The notes beneath the pieces are model-generated. The model ran no database searches and had not been told where the DNA came from. It saw nothing but the letters and a program-made list of their open reading frames with translations. From an uncultured Alistipes sp. (GTDB taxonomy: Bacteria > Bacteroidota > Bacteroidia > Bacteroidales > Rikenellaceae): 64,000 nt of DNA. The position numbers were made by a program, and so were the translations under genes. Positions 7,370-15,494 of this stretch are shown piece by piece. How positions within the stretch are numbered: position 1 is the stretch's first letter; each line of letters starts with the position of its first letter. The DNA lies in contig NZ_CASFQD010000057.1 of NCBI RefSeq assembly GCF_949296715.1, forward strand, positions 74,584 through 138,583, given 5' to 3'.

Positions 7370-8688
7370 GCCTCTGCTCCCTTTTGGATATCGGACAGTC
7401 TTTCGTGCGTTTCGGTGGCGGCGTGTGTTGCGCTGTCGTGTTCGGAGCTTTCGGCCCCGGTCGTGATGCCGGGGTGGTCGGCGTCGATGACGGAGCGACC
7501 GTTGGTGTCACACCCGGCAGCATCGGCTGCGGCGGGTGTGTCGGTTTCGGGACTCTCTGCGGCGGTCGTCGCTCCGGTGCGTGCTCCTCCCGGCTCCGTG
7601 TGACCCGTGATTGCGCCGTTTGCGACCGTAAAAAGATGGTAGTTGCCGCCTGCACGGTCGAGAATCCTCCGCAGGCGCGTAGGGTTGCAGTCGGTGATGA
7701 AAATCTGCCCGAAGGCGTCGTCCGAGACGAGCCGGATCAGCTGCTCGACGCGCCCGGCATCCAGCTTGTCGAAAAGATCGTCCAGCAGCAGGATCGGCCG
7801 TTCGCCCTTTTCGGCCGCCACAATGGCGTACTGGGCCAGTTTCAGCGCGATGAGAAAGGATTTCTGCTGCCCCTGCGATCCGTATTTGCGCAGGGGGTAG
7901 CCGCCGATGCGCAGCGTCAGGTCGTCGCGGTGGATGCCCGCCGTGGTAAATTCGTTCACGAGGTCCTTTTGCCGTGCGTCGCGCAGCACCTCCTCGAACG
8001 GCCGTTCGTTCAATTCCGACTTGTAGAGCAGTTCGACCTGCTCGCGGTCGTCCGACAGCCGGCGGTAGTACTCCGCAACAAGGGGCTGCAGCCGCGCGGC
8101 AAACTCCCGGCGGCGCGCATGGATGCGGTTGCCGTGTTCGACGAGCTGCCGGTCGTAGATCGCCAGCATCGTCTCGTCGGGCTGCATCTTGAGCAGGCGG
8201 TTGCGCTCGGCCAGCACGGCGTTGTAGCGCATCAGCGCCGACAGGTATTTGCGGTCCAGCTGCGAGATGAAGGCGTTGAGGTAGCGGCGCCGTTCGTCGG
8301 CCGCGTCGCTGATCAGGGCGCTGTCCGCCGGGGAGACGATCACCGCCGGAATCAGCCCCACGTGGTCCGCCAGCCGTTCGTACTCCTTGCCGTTGCGTTT
8401 GAGCACCTTGCCGCCCTTGCGCGAGAAGGTGCAGACGACCTGCTCGTGCCGTCCCCCATCGGAGGTGTAGCGTCCCTCGACGAGGAAGAAGTCGGCGCCG
8501 TGGCGGATGCTCTGCCCGTCGGTCATCTGAAGCGACGACTTGCACATCGACAGGTAGTGGACGGCATCGACGACATTGGTTTTGCCGGCGCCGTTGTCAC
8601 CCACCAGGCAGTTGATGCCCGGGCAGAAGGCGAGCTCCTCCTGGGCGATGTTTTTGAAATTGAGCAGCGAGATTTTCTCCAGATACAT
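7366..8688 (-). CDS. recF: DNA replication/repair protein RecF with long C-terminal tail
   Basis: RecF is an SMC-like ATPase that loads RecA at gaps through RecOR. Walker A (GDNGAGKTN) is near residue 32, the N-terminus MYLEKISLLNFKNI is the classical RecF start, the signature SQGQQKSFLIALKLAQ is near 280, and Walker B is ILLLDDLFDKLD. The protein has about 440 residues, while family members usually end near 360-375. The extra 70 or so residues after LFTVANGAITG are rich in Thr, Ala, Glu and Pro and look disordered. A TACCTTTG box at 8693-8700 lies only 5 nt before the start, so the mRNA may be nearly leaderless. The downstream DUF721 gene overlaps by 4 nt. Confidence 0.95.
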   Translation of the reverse strand: MYLEKISLLNFKNIAQEELAFCPGINCLVGDNGAGKTNVVDAVHYLSMCKSSLQMTDGQSIRHGADFFLVEGRYTSDGGRHEQVVCTFSRKGGKVLKRNGKEYERLADHVGLIPAVIVSPADSALISDAADERRRYLNAFISQLDRKYLSALMRYNAVLAERNRLLKMQPDETMLAIYDRQLVEHGNRIHARRREFAARLQPLVAEYYRRLSDDREQVELLYKSELNERPFEEVLRDARQKDLVNEFTTAGIHRDDLTLRIGGYPLRKYGSQGQQKSFLIALKLAQYAIVAAEKGERPILLLDDLFDKLDAGRVEQLIRLVSDDAFGQIFITDCNPTRLRRILDRAGGNYHLFTVANGAITGHTEPGGARTGATTAAESPETDTPAAADAAGCDTNGRSVIDADHPGITTGAESSEHDSATHAATETHERLSDIQKGAEA

Positions 8689-8720
8689 ATGACAAAGGTA
8701 CAAAAAATCCGGACACTGCA

Positions 8721-8750
8721 TTGTACATTCTGAATAGTTTTGTATCTTTG
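8721..8750 (+). promoter_or_regulatory. Promoter of the TPR membrane protein gene
   Basis: TTG (8721-8723), 19 nt, TATCTTTG (8743-8750): a full match to the Bacteroidota sigma-ABfr consensus. The expected transcription start is near 8756, about 40 nt before the ATG. Confidence 0.8.
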
Positions 8751-8793
8751 CAAACTATCTTACGGAACATAAACTAAAAACACGACAATTCAT

Positions 8794-9480
8794 ATGGCAA
8801 AGGAGCAAGTCGCCGGGCAGGAGAGTCTCGGCGAAGCAATGAACAAGACGGAGTTTTTTTTCGAGGAGAACGGTCGTAAGATCGGATACATTTTCCTCGC
8901 TCTGCTGATCCTGGCAGCCCTCATCTTCGGCTACCGGTCGCTGATCGTGCAGCCCCGTGCGGAGAAGGCCGCCGAGATGATCGCCGAGGCGCAGTACCGT
9001 TTCGAGGCTACGACGCCCGACTTCGAACTGGCGCTCGTGGGCGACGAGAACGGTGCCGGATTCCTCGACGTGATCGAGAAGTACGGCTCGACCCCTTCGG
9101 GCAACCTTGCGAAGCACTACGCCGGCATCTGCTACCTGCGTCAGGGCGACCTGGAGAATGCCGCCAAGTATCTGGCAATGTACTCCACCGTGAAGGGTGT
9201 TCCGGGCGCGCTGGTCAATGCCCAGAACTACGGACTGCAGGGTGACGTGGCCGTCGAGCAGGGCAACTACGCCGCTGCCGTGAAGTTCTACGAGAAGGCC
9301 GTAGCGGCTGCCGACAACAACCTGACGGCTCCGCAGTACCTGCGCAAGGCGGGTCTCGCCGAGCAGGCTCAAGGCAATGCGGAACGTGCTGCCGAGTTCT
9401 ACCAGCGCATCCTCACGTCGTATCCCGCCTCGATGGATGCCCGCGAGGCCGAGAAGCTGCTGGGCAGCGTGCAGAAATAG
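8794..9480 (+). CDS. YfgM-like membrane-anchored tetratricopeptide protein
   Basis: A 228-residue protein with a short cytoplasmic N-terminus, one membrane helix at about residues 30-52 (IGYIFLALLILAALIFGYRS), and then a periplasmic run of TPR-type helix pairs (for example LAKHYAGICYLRQGDLENAA, LQGDVAVEQGNYAAAVKFYE, LAEQAQGNAERAAEFYQRIL). The topology resembles YfgM, which works with the SecYEG-associated chaperone PpiD; a role in envelope protein folding is inference. It has a T8 run inside the coding sequence at about 8855-8862. A consensus promoter precedes it, and ribH follows 19 nt downstream. Confidence 0.8.
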   Translation: MAKEQVAGQESLGEAMNKTEFFFEENGRKIGYIFLALLILAALIFGYRSLIVQPRAEKAAEMIAEAQYRFEATTPDFELALVGDENGAGFLDVIEKYGSTPSGNLAKHYAGICYLRQGDLENAAKYLAMYSTVKGVPGALVNAQNYGLQGDVAVEQGNYAAAVKFYEKAVAAADNNLTAPQYLRKAGLAEQAQGNAERAAEFYQRILTSYPASMDAREAEKLLGSVQK

Positions 9481-9499
9481 ATAAATCCGACGGAGTAGC

Positions 9500-10030
9500 A
9501 TGGCGACCAGAAACCACAACCTTTCCAAGTTCGATTCACCGCTGCCGTCGGCTGCCGACATGCGCTTCGGCATCGTGGTGGCCGAGTGGAACCGCGAGGT
9601 CACCGAAGCCCTGCTCGAGGGTGCCGTGCGCACGCTGCGCAACGCCGGGTGTCCCGACATGAACATCCAGATCAAGTACGTCCCCGGAACCTTCGAACTG
9701 GCGCTCGGCGCGCAGTTCTTCGCGGAGTACACCGATGTGGATGCGGTCATCGCCCTCGGATGCGTCATTCAGGGTGACACGCGCCACTTCGACTTCATCT
9801 GCCAGGGGGTCACGCAGGGGATCACACAGCTGCAAATCCAGTGGAACATGCCCATCGCCTTCGGTGTGCTGACCGTCAACGACATGCAGCAGGCGTTGGA
9901 CCGCTGCGGCGGACGTCTCGGCAACAAGGGCGACGAAGCGGCGGCCACGGCCATCAACATGGTCAAGCTGCAGATCGACATGGAGGCCGCCTCGCCCGAT
10001 CACGAACCCGACCGGCGCAACATCAACTGA
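9500..10030 (+). CDS. ribH: 6,7-dimethyl-8-ribityllumazine synthase
   Basis: RibH condenses 5-amino-6-ribitylaminouracil with 3,4-dihydroxy-2-butanone 4-phosphate to lumazine, the penultimate step of riboflavin synthesis. The 176-residue protein shows the expected motifs: FGIVVAEWNREVTEALLEGA (with the substrate-binding W/N), VPGTFELALGAQ, the catalytic-loop segment GCVIQGDTRHFDFI with the essential His, and FGVLTVNDMQQAL. The loop reads VIQGDTRHFD where VIRGDTPHFD is more usual. It lies 19 nt behind the TPR protein gene and is probably co-transcribed; no other rib gene is in the window. Confidence 0.96.
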   Translation: MATRNHNLSKFDSPLPSAADMRFGIVVAEWNREVTEALLEGAVRTLRNAGCPDMNIQIKYVPGTFELALGAQFFAEYTDVDAVIALGCVIQGDTRHFDFICQGVTQGITQLQIQWNMPIAFGVLTVNDMQQALDRCGGRLGNKGDEAAATAINMVKLQIDMEAASPDHEPDRRNIN

Positions 10031-10095
10031 CCCCGGGGCCGCAGAGAGCGGGAGGGGCCGGAGATAAGGGGCCGGGAGAGAGAAGCTCACCAAGC

Positions 10096-10183
10096 GACAA
10101 GAGAGGAATCGAAGAGCGAGGCCCGGAGCCGGAGAGAGCTGACAAGAGTGGAATCGAAGAGTGAGGTCCGGAGCCGGAGAGAG
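10096..10183. repeat. Two 43-bp purine-rich tandem copies downstream of ribH
   Basis: Positions 10096-10138 and 10141-10183 are the same 43 bases with three differences (GACAAGAGxGGAATCGAAG at the start of each). A partial third copy may begin at 10185. The strand is strongly purine-biased from 10035 to 10240 and includes a G9 run at 10212-10220. No ORF with coding character overlaps it. The 312-base gap between ribH and the transporter gene holds only this repeat and the terminator at 10241. Confidence 0.8.
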
Positions 10184-10240
10184 AGTGACAGAACGGAAAG
10201 AGGTGAAGCCTGGGGGGGGGAAGATTCCGGCGGAGAGATA

Positions 10241-10283
10241 AAAGGGAAGCGGATGTTGCAACAGCAACATCCGCTTCCCTTTT
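10241..10283. terminator. Bidirectional terminator between ribH and the NSS transporter
   Basis: AAAGGGAAGCGGATGTTGC (10241-10259) pairs perfectly with GCAACATCCGCTTCCCTTT (10264-10282) around a 4-nt loop. Flanking A and T runs make it usable from both convergent genes. Confidence 0.93.
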
Positions 10284-10342
10284 GTTTGTGATTCCGACCA
10301 TCGGCCGGTCCCCCTTACAGAGCACTCCCCGGTGCCGGTGTG

Positions 10343-11695
10343 TCAGAAGAGCCCGAGGTTGTCGAGGAAAATCAGCAACAATACGGCCGGACAGACGTAA
10401 CGCAGCAGGAAGATGAAAACCCCGCAGATGCGGAATTTCAGCTCGCCGCGGTTGGTGATCTGCTCCTTGAGCACCTTGCGGTCGAGCCGCCACCCGACGA
10501 ACAGACAGGTGAACAGCCCGCCTGCCGGGAGCAGGATGTTGGCCGTGAGGAAGTCGAGCGAGTCGAAGAGCGTCAGTCCGCAGATCGTCCAGCCGTCGAG
10601 CACCCCGAGCGAGAGCGACGCCACGGCGGCCAGCGCCAGGGTCGAGAGCGTTGTGGCCCAGGCTGCGGCGCGGCGGCTCATGTGCCACTCCTCGTGCAGA
10701 TAGGCCGTGACGACCTCGTGCAGCGAGATCGTCGAGGTGAGCGCCGCGACGACCAGCAGCAGGAAGAAGACCGACGACCAGACCATGCTCCACGGCATGC
10801 CGTTGAAGATGCTCGGCAGCGTGATGAAGACCAGCGAGGGCCCCGACGTGGGCTCGATGCCGACGCTGAAGACCGCCGGGAAGATCACCACGCCGGCCAG
10901 CACGGCGACGAGCGTGTCGAGGATCGTGACGTTGAGCGCCGTGTGGCGCAGGTTGGTATCCGGCTTGAAGTAGGAGGCGTAGGTGACCATCGTGCCGATA
11001 CCGATCGAGAGCGAGAAGAAGGCCTGCCCCAGCGCCACAAGGAACGTTTGCGGCGTGACCTTCGAGAAGTCGGGATGGAAGAAGAAGCGCAGCCCGTCGC
11101 CGCCGCCCGGCATGAGCAGCGAGTGGACCGACAGCGCGATGAGGATGATGAAGAGCAGCGGCATGAGCACCTTGGCCGAGCGTTCGATGCCTTTCTGCAC
11201 GCCCAGTTCGATGATGAAGTGCGTGGCCAGCACGAAGAGCGACGTGTAGAGAAGCGGCCGCCACGGGTTGCGGATGAAGTTCTCGTAGAGGCTGCGGTAC
11301 TCCTCGGCCGTGGTGAGGTGTGCGAGGTCACCCGTCAGCGAGTGGACCATGTACTCGGCGGTCCAGCCCGAGACCACGAAGTAGAAGCCCAGGATCAGGA
11401 AGGCCGCAACGACGCCGTTGTAGCCCAGGAAGCTCCAACGGCGGTCGAGTGCCTGATAGGCTCCCACGGCATTGCGGTGCGAGGCGCGCCCCACGGTGAA
11501 CTCCGCAATCATGAGGGGTAGGCCCAGCAGCACGACGCAGAGGATGTAGATCACGAGGAAGGCCCCGCCGCCGTTGTCTCCCGCGACGTAGGGGAAGCGC
11601 CAGATGTTGCCCAGCCCCACGGAGCTGCCCGCAGCAACCAGCACGGCGCTCATCTTGCCGCCCAGTGTGGCGCGTGTGTGCGAGTGATGATGCAT
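10343..11695 (-). CDS. Neurotransmitter:sodium symporter (LeuT/MhsT-like) family transporter
   Basis: A 450-residue inner-membrane transporter with 11-12 hydrophobic helices, driving uptake of an amino acid or amine with sodium. Helix 1 carries the NSS signature (AAGSSVGLGNIWRFPYVAG, then NGGGAFLVIY). Helix 6 to 8 features include LGQAFFSLSIGIGTMVTYAS. The unusual N-terminus MHHHSHTRATLGGK is His-rich. Substrate specificity cannot be told from sequence; tryptophan and other hydrophobic amino acids are the usual substrates of bacterial members. It is separated from folB by a terminator and from ribH by a bidirectional one, so it is likely monocistronic. Confidence 0.93.
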   Translation of the reverse strand: MHHHSHTRATLGGKMSAVLVAAGSSVGLGNIWRFPYVAGDNGGGAFLVIYILCVVLLGLPLMIAEFTVGRASHRNAVGAYQALDRRWSFLGYNGVVAAFLILGFYFVVSGWTAEYMVHSLTGDLAHLTTAEEYRSLYENFIRNPWRPLLYTSLFVLATHFIIELGVQKGIERSAKVLMPLLFIILIALSVHSLLMPGGGDGLRFFFHPDFSKVTPQTFLVALGQAFFSLSIGIGTMVTYASYFKPDTNLRHTALNVTILDTLVAVLAGVVIFPAVFSVGIEPTSGPSLVFITLPSIFNGMPWSMVWSSVFFLLLVVAALTSTISLHEVVTAYLHEEWHMSRRAAAWATTLSTLALAAVASLSLGVLDGWTICGLTLFDSLDFLTANILLPAGGLFTCLFVGWRLDRKVLKEQITNRGELKFRICGVFIFLLRYVCPAVLLLIFLDNLGLF

Positions 11696-11718
11696 AAACC
11701 GTCCGTTTTGATATGAAA

Positions 11719-11749
11719 GCGGGCGGGTGTCCGTGCGGCACCCGCCCGC
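11719..11749 (-). terminator. Intrinsic terminator behind folB
   Basis: An 11-bp perfect GC stem, GCGGGCGGGTG (11719-11729) with CACCCGCCCGC (11739-11749), lies 7 nt after the folB stop. The T-run on the minus strand is short (TTTC). Confidence 0.7.
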
Positions 11750-11755
11750 CGTTTT

Positions 11756-12109
11756 CTATTTTTCGAGGATGACGCGGACGCTCCGGAGCTTGCCCCCGAG
11801 CGGCGGCGCCAGCTTGGCCACCGTGCATTTTACGTGCCGGATGGCCGGGAAGCGGCCGTAGAGCGCCTCGATGATGTTCATGGCCACGCGCTCGATCGTG
11901 CGCTGCGTCACGGCCATCTGCTCGCGCACGACGCCGTAGACCTCCAGGTAGTTGACGGCCTTTTCGACGCTGTCCTCCGCGGCCACGTCGCCCAGCTCGG
12001 TCGTGAGCTCCAGGTCGACCTGAAAGCGGTTGCCCACCTTGCGCTCGAGCTCGTAGCAGCCGTGCAGCGCCCGGAACTCCATGCTGTCCAAAACGATGCG
12101 GTACTCCAT
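11756..12109 (-). CDS. folB: Dihydroneopterin aldolase
   Basis: FolB converts 7,8-dihydroneopterin to 6-hydroxymethyl-dihydropterin and glycolaldehyde in folate synthesis. The 117-residue protein has the family pattern: LDSMEFRALHGCYELERKVG (conserved G-x-H-G and the Glu/Tyr pocket), FQVDLELTTEL, SVEKAVNYLEVYGVV with the conserved Y, and IERVAMNIIEAL. The C-terminus VTVAKLAPPLGG-like segment (CTVAKLAPPLGGKLRSVRV) carries the catalytic Lys. It starts 1 nt after the tyrS stop, so it is the last gene of a dnaX-tyrS-folB run. Confidence 0.95.
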   Translation of the reverse strand: MEYRIVLDSMEFRALHGCYELERKVGNRFQVDLELTTELGDVAAEDSVEKAVNYLEVYGVVREQMAVTQRTIERVAMNIIEALYGRFPAIRHVKCTVAKLAPPLGGKLRSVRVILEK

Positions 12110-12110
12110 G

Positions 12111-13418
12111 CTATTCGGCGATCACGAGGTAGTAGTTCTTCTTGCCGCGCTGCACGAGCAGGTACTTGCCGGCGATGAGCTCGGCGTCGGTCACGGCGCG
12201 CATCGCGTCCGCGACCTTCTCCTTGTTGAGCGACACGCCGCCGCCCTGCACTAGCTTGCGGCACTCGCCCTTCGAGGGGAAGAGCTGCGTGAGCCCGGCG
12301 CACAGCTCGACGAACGGCACGCCCGCGCCCTCCAGTTCGGTGCGTGCGACGCGGAACTGCGGCACGCCCTCGAAGACCTGCAGCAGCGTCTGCTCGTCGA
12401 GACGCCGCAGCGCCTCCGACGTCGCGCCGCCGAAGAGGATGGCCGATGCCTCGACGGCCTTCTCGTACTCCTCGCGCGAGTGGATCATCGTGGTGATCTC
12501 CTCGGCCAGCCGCTTCTGCAGCACGCGCAGGTGCGGCGCCGCCTCGTGTTCGGCGATGAGCCCCTCGATCGTCCCGCGGTCGAGCAGCGTGAAAATCTTG
12601 ATGTAGCGCTTGGCATCCTCGTCGCTGACGTTGAGCCAGAACTGGTAGAACTTGTAGGGCGAGGTGTAGCGCGGGTCGAGCCAGACGTTGCCGCTCTCGG
12701 TCTTGCCGAACTTCGTGCCGTCGGCCTTCGTGATGAGCGGGCAGGTGATGGCGAACGCCTCGGCTTCGGGCCCCAGCTTGCGGCGGATGAGCTCCGTGCC
12801 GGTGGTGATGTTGCCCCACTGGTCGGCGCCGCCCAGCTGGATCTTGCAGTTCATCGTCTCGTAGAGGTGCAGGAAATCGTAGCCCTGCACGAGCTGGTAG
12901 GTGAACTCCGTGAACGACATGCCGTCGCCCTCGCCGTTGAAACGTTTTTTGACCGAGTCCTTGGCCATCATGTAGTTGACGGTGATGCACTTGCCGATGT
13001 CGCGGATGAAGTCCAGGAACGAAAAGTCCTTCATCCAGTCGTAGTTGTTCACCAGCCGTGCGGCGTTCGAGGCGTCGGAGTCGAAGTCGAGCAGCTTGGC
13101 CAGCTGCCGCTTGATCGCCTCCTGGTTGTGGCGCAGCGTCGCCTCGTCGAGCAGGTTGCGCTCCTGCGACTTGCCCGAGGGGTCGCCGATCATGCCCGTG
13201 GCGCCGCCCACGAGGGCCAGCGGACGGTGTCCGCACATCTGGAAGTGCTTGAGGATCATCACACCCACCAGGTGGCCGATGTGCAGCGAGTCGGCCGTGG
13301 GGTCGATACCCAGGTAGGCCGTCGTCATCTCCTTTTCGAGCTGTTCCTTTGCGCCGGGCATGATCGTGTGGATCATGCCGCGCCATTCGAGTTCTTCGAT
13401 GAAATTCTTGGTTGCCAT
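12111..13418 (-). CDS. tyrS: Tyrosyl-tRNA synthetase
   Basis: A class I aminoacyl-tRNA synthetase of 435 residues that charges tRNA-Tyr. The HIGH motif appears as DSLHIGHLVG near residue 40, and the KMSKS loop as KFGKTESGN near 230. The Tyr-binding segment YDFLHLYETMNCKIQLGG and QWGNI are present. The C-terminal 65 residues form an S4-like RNA-binding domain (FPSKGECRKLVQGGGVSLNK and LLVQRGKKNYYLV). The length is normal. It is 30 nt downstream of dnaX and 1 nt upstream of folB. Confidence 0.97.
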   Translation of the reverse strand: MATKNFIEELEWRGMIHTIMPGAKEQLEKEMTTAYLGIDPTADSLHIGHLVGVMILKHFQMCGHRPLALVGGATGMIGDPSGKSQERNLLDEATLRHNQEAIKRQLAKLLDFDSDASNAARLVNNYDWMKDFSFLDFIRDIGKCITVNYMMAKDSVKKRFNGEGDGMSFTEFTYQLVQGYDFLHLYETMNCKIQLGGADQWGNITTGTELIRRKLGPEAEAFAITCPLITKADGTKFGKTESGNVWLDPRYTSPYKFYQFWLNVSDEDAKRYIKIFTLLDRGTIEGLIAEHEAAPHLRVLQKRLAEEITTMIHSREEYEKAVEASAILFGGATSEALRRLDEQTLLQVFEGVPQFRVARTELEGAGVPFVELCAGLTQLFPSKGECRKLVQGGGVSLNKEKVADAMRAVTDAELIAGKYLLVQRGKKNYYLVIAE

Positions 13419-13448
13419 TATTCCGTTTCTTTTGTTTTCGTGCTACTG

Positions 13449-15494
13449 TTATTCCACCTCGAGGTCGAGGACCTTCCGGAGCTCCGTCACGAGCGGATTC
13501 TTCTCCGTCAGGAATTTGACCCGATCCTCCAGTCGGATCGGCCGTGTCGGCCGCACCTTTTCGTTGACGATCACCTCCAGTTCGATCGCCCCCTCGACGC
13601 CGGCCAGCTCGGCGATGCGCGTCAGCATTGCTGTCCGGCTGCGGAGCATTTCGTCGCGCAGTTCCGTCGTCGGAACACTCACCGAGAGGGTGTTGCCGCG
13701 GAAACTCATCAGTTCGAAGGCCGCGACAAAGCGCGGGCGCCGCTCGCGGATGAGCTTCAGGATGCGGTCACGCGCCGCCTTCAGTTTCTCGGCGCAGGCG
13801 GGGTCAATCACCGGCGCCGCCGTGGCGGCCTTTTCGGCTTCGGCCGGGTCGCTCTCCGGAGCCCCTGCCGCGGCAATCATCGCCGAAAGCGAGGTTCCCG
13901 AGACGAACGGTCGGCGGACGGTTTGCGGACGTTGCGCTGCCGTCGCTCCCGTCCCGGCTGCCGTTGGGCCCTCCGTGTGGGGAGCCGGCGCGGTCCGGAC
14001 CTCCGTTGCGGGAGCCGGTGCGCCGGACTGTGCCGGGGTTGTCGCGCCGCCTGCCGCGTCCCTCCGGACCGGATCAAGGGCCGGTGCTGCGGGTGCTGCG
14101 GGTGCCGCCGGTGCCTGTATCGGTGCCGCCGGTGCCTGTATCGGTGCCGCCGGTGCCGGTGTTGCGGCCGCCGGTTGCGCCGCTCCCGAGGGTGACGTAA
14201 CTCCTGCCGTTGCGGGTTGTGCAACTGCCGGGGCCGCCGTTGTCGTCGGGCCGGGTGCCGTTGTCGGGGCAGCCGTCGGTGCGGCGGGGCGTGGTGTTGC
14301 GGTGGCTGCCGGAGCGCCTTGCGGCGCCGTCGCGGTGGCAGCCGGTCGGGGTGTCAACTCCGGAAGCGGATACTCCGCGGAGGATGTCAGGTCGTTATTT
14401 TTTTTTTGGCCGAGCCCGGAGATTTTCATCAGGCCCAGCTCGACGAGCAACCGTTGGTTGGACGATTGCCGTATCTTCCCGTCGAGCTCCGTCAGGATCG
14501 AGATCGCGCCGAACAGAAACTCGACACTGCAGGCCTCCGCCTGCGCGCGGTATCGTTCGAGCAGCGTACCGGTCATCTCGATCAGCCGCAGCGTCTCGGG
14601 ACGCTTGGCCATCAGCAGGTCGCGCATGTGGCGGTTGAGCCCCGCCATGAAGGTCTGGCCCGAAAAGCCTTTCGAGAGCACCTCGTCGAAGGTGACCAGC
14701 GCGTCGACGTAGTTGCCCGCAAGGAGCCGTTCGGTGACGCCGAAGTAGGTGTCGTAGTCCAGCACGTTGAGCGTCTGGGCGACGTGGCGGTAGTCGAGCG
14801 TTGTGCCGCAGAACGAGACGGCCTTGTCGAACATCGACAGGGCGTCGCGCATGCCGCCGTCGGCCTTCTGTGCGATGAGGTTCAGCGACTCCTCGTCGGC
14901 CGTAATGCCCTCCTGCGAGGCGATGTAGCGCAGGTAGCCCACGGCGTCCTCCACGCGGATGCGGTTGAAGTCGTAGATCTGGCAGCGCGAGAGAATCGTC
15001 GGGATGATCTTGTGTTTCTCGGTGGTGGCGAGGATGAAGATGGCGTGTGCGGGGGGCTCTTCGAGCGTCTTGAGGAAGGCGTTGAAGGCCGCGGCCGAGA
15101 GCATGTGGACCTCGTCGATGATGAAGACCGAGTAGCGGCCCACCTGCGGGATGATGCGCACCTGCTCGATGAGCGTGCGGATGTCCTCCACAGAGTTGTT
15201 CGACGCGGCGTCGAGCTCGTGGATGTTCAGCGAGCGCCCCTCGTTGAACGAACGGCACGACTCGCACTCGTTGCATGCCTCGGCTCCGTGCGGATGCAGG
15301 CAGTTGATGGCCTTGGCGAAGATGCGGGCGCAGGTGGTCTTGCCCACGCCGCGGGGTCCGCAGAAGAGGTAGGCATGTGCCAGCTGTCCGCGTTCGATGG
15401 CGTTTTGCAGGGTCGAAGTGATGTGCTCCTGCCCGACGACCGAACGGAACGTGGCGGGACGGTATTTCCGTGCGCTGACGATGAATTCACTCAT
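13449..15494 (-). CDS. dnaX: DNA polymerase III subunit gamma/tau
   Basis: The clamp-loader ATPase, 681 residues as the full-length (tau) form. Walker A CGPRGVGKTTC is at about residue 45, the Zn-binding cysteines are in CLHPHGAEACNECESC, Walker B/sensor segments are VFIIDEVHML and LATTEKHKIIPTILSRCQIY. Domain III ends near residue 350. A Pro/Ala/Thr-rich linker of about 190 residues follows, containing short PIQAPAA repeats, then a C-terminal domain. An A10 run at 14398-14407 lies exactly at the end of domain III, with stops immediately behind it in both other frames. The ATG overlaps the stop of the upstream ATP-grasp gene. Confidence 0.96.
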   Translation of the reverse strand: MSEFIVSARKYRPATFRSVVGQEHITSTLQNAIERGQLAHAYLFCGPRGVGKTTCARIFAKAINCLHPHGAEACNECESCRSFNEGRSLNIHELDAASNNSVEDIRTLIEQVRIIPQVGRYSVFIIDEVHMLSAAAFNAFLKTLEEPPAHAIFILATTEKHKIIPTILSRCQIYDFNRIRVEDAVGYLRYIASQEGITADEESLNLIAQKADGGMRDALSMFDKAVSFCGTTLDYRHVAQTLNVLDYDTYFGVTERLLAGNYVDALVTFDEVLSKGFSGQTFMAGLNRHMRDLLMAKRPETLRLIEMTGTLLERYRAQAEACSVEFLFGAISILTELDGKIRQSSNQRLLVELGLMKISGLGQKKNNDLTSSAEYPLPELTPRPAATATAPQGAPAATATPRPAAPTAAPTTAPGPTTTAAPAVAQPATAGVTSPSGAAQPAAATPAPAAPIQAPAAPIQAPAAPAAPAAPALDPVRRDAAGGATTPAQSGAPAPATEVRTAPAPHTEGPTAAGTGATAAQRPQTVRRPFVSGTSLSAMIAAAGAPESDPAEAEKAATAAPVIDPACAEKLKAARDRILKLIRERRPRFVAAFELMSFRGNTLSVSVPTTELRDEMLRSRTAMLTRIAELAGVEGAIELEVIVNEKVRPTRPIRLEDRVKFLTEKNPLVTELRKVLDLEVE
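14398..14407 (-). promoter_or_regulatory. A10 slippery run in dnaX, candidate gamma-forming site
   Basis: The coding strand reads CAA AAA AAA AAT AAC at codons 363-367. A shift to -1 gives Lys followed at once by TAA. A shift to +1 gives three codons (ATA ACG ACC) and then TGA. Either way a gamma-like protein of about 366-369 residues ends after domain III. Thermus thermophilus dnaX uses polymerase slippage on an A run for the same purpose, and Escherichia coli uses ribosomal -1 frameshifting. The placement makes slippage likely here, but it is not proven. Confidence 0.65.

Noticed and set aside
7384..8733. Open frame of 449 codons opposite recF
   Set aside because: recF is clearly real from its motifs; the antisense frame has none.
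12480..14195. Long + strand frame opposite tyrS and dnaX
   Set aside because: Antisense to two conserved genes.
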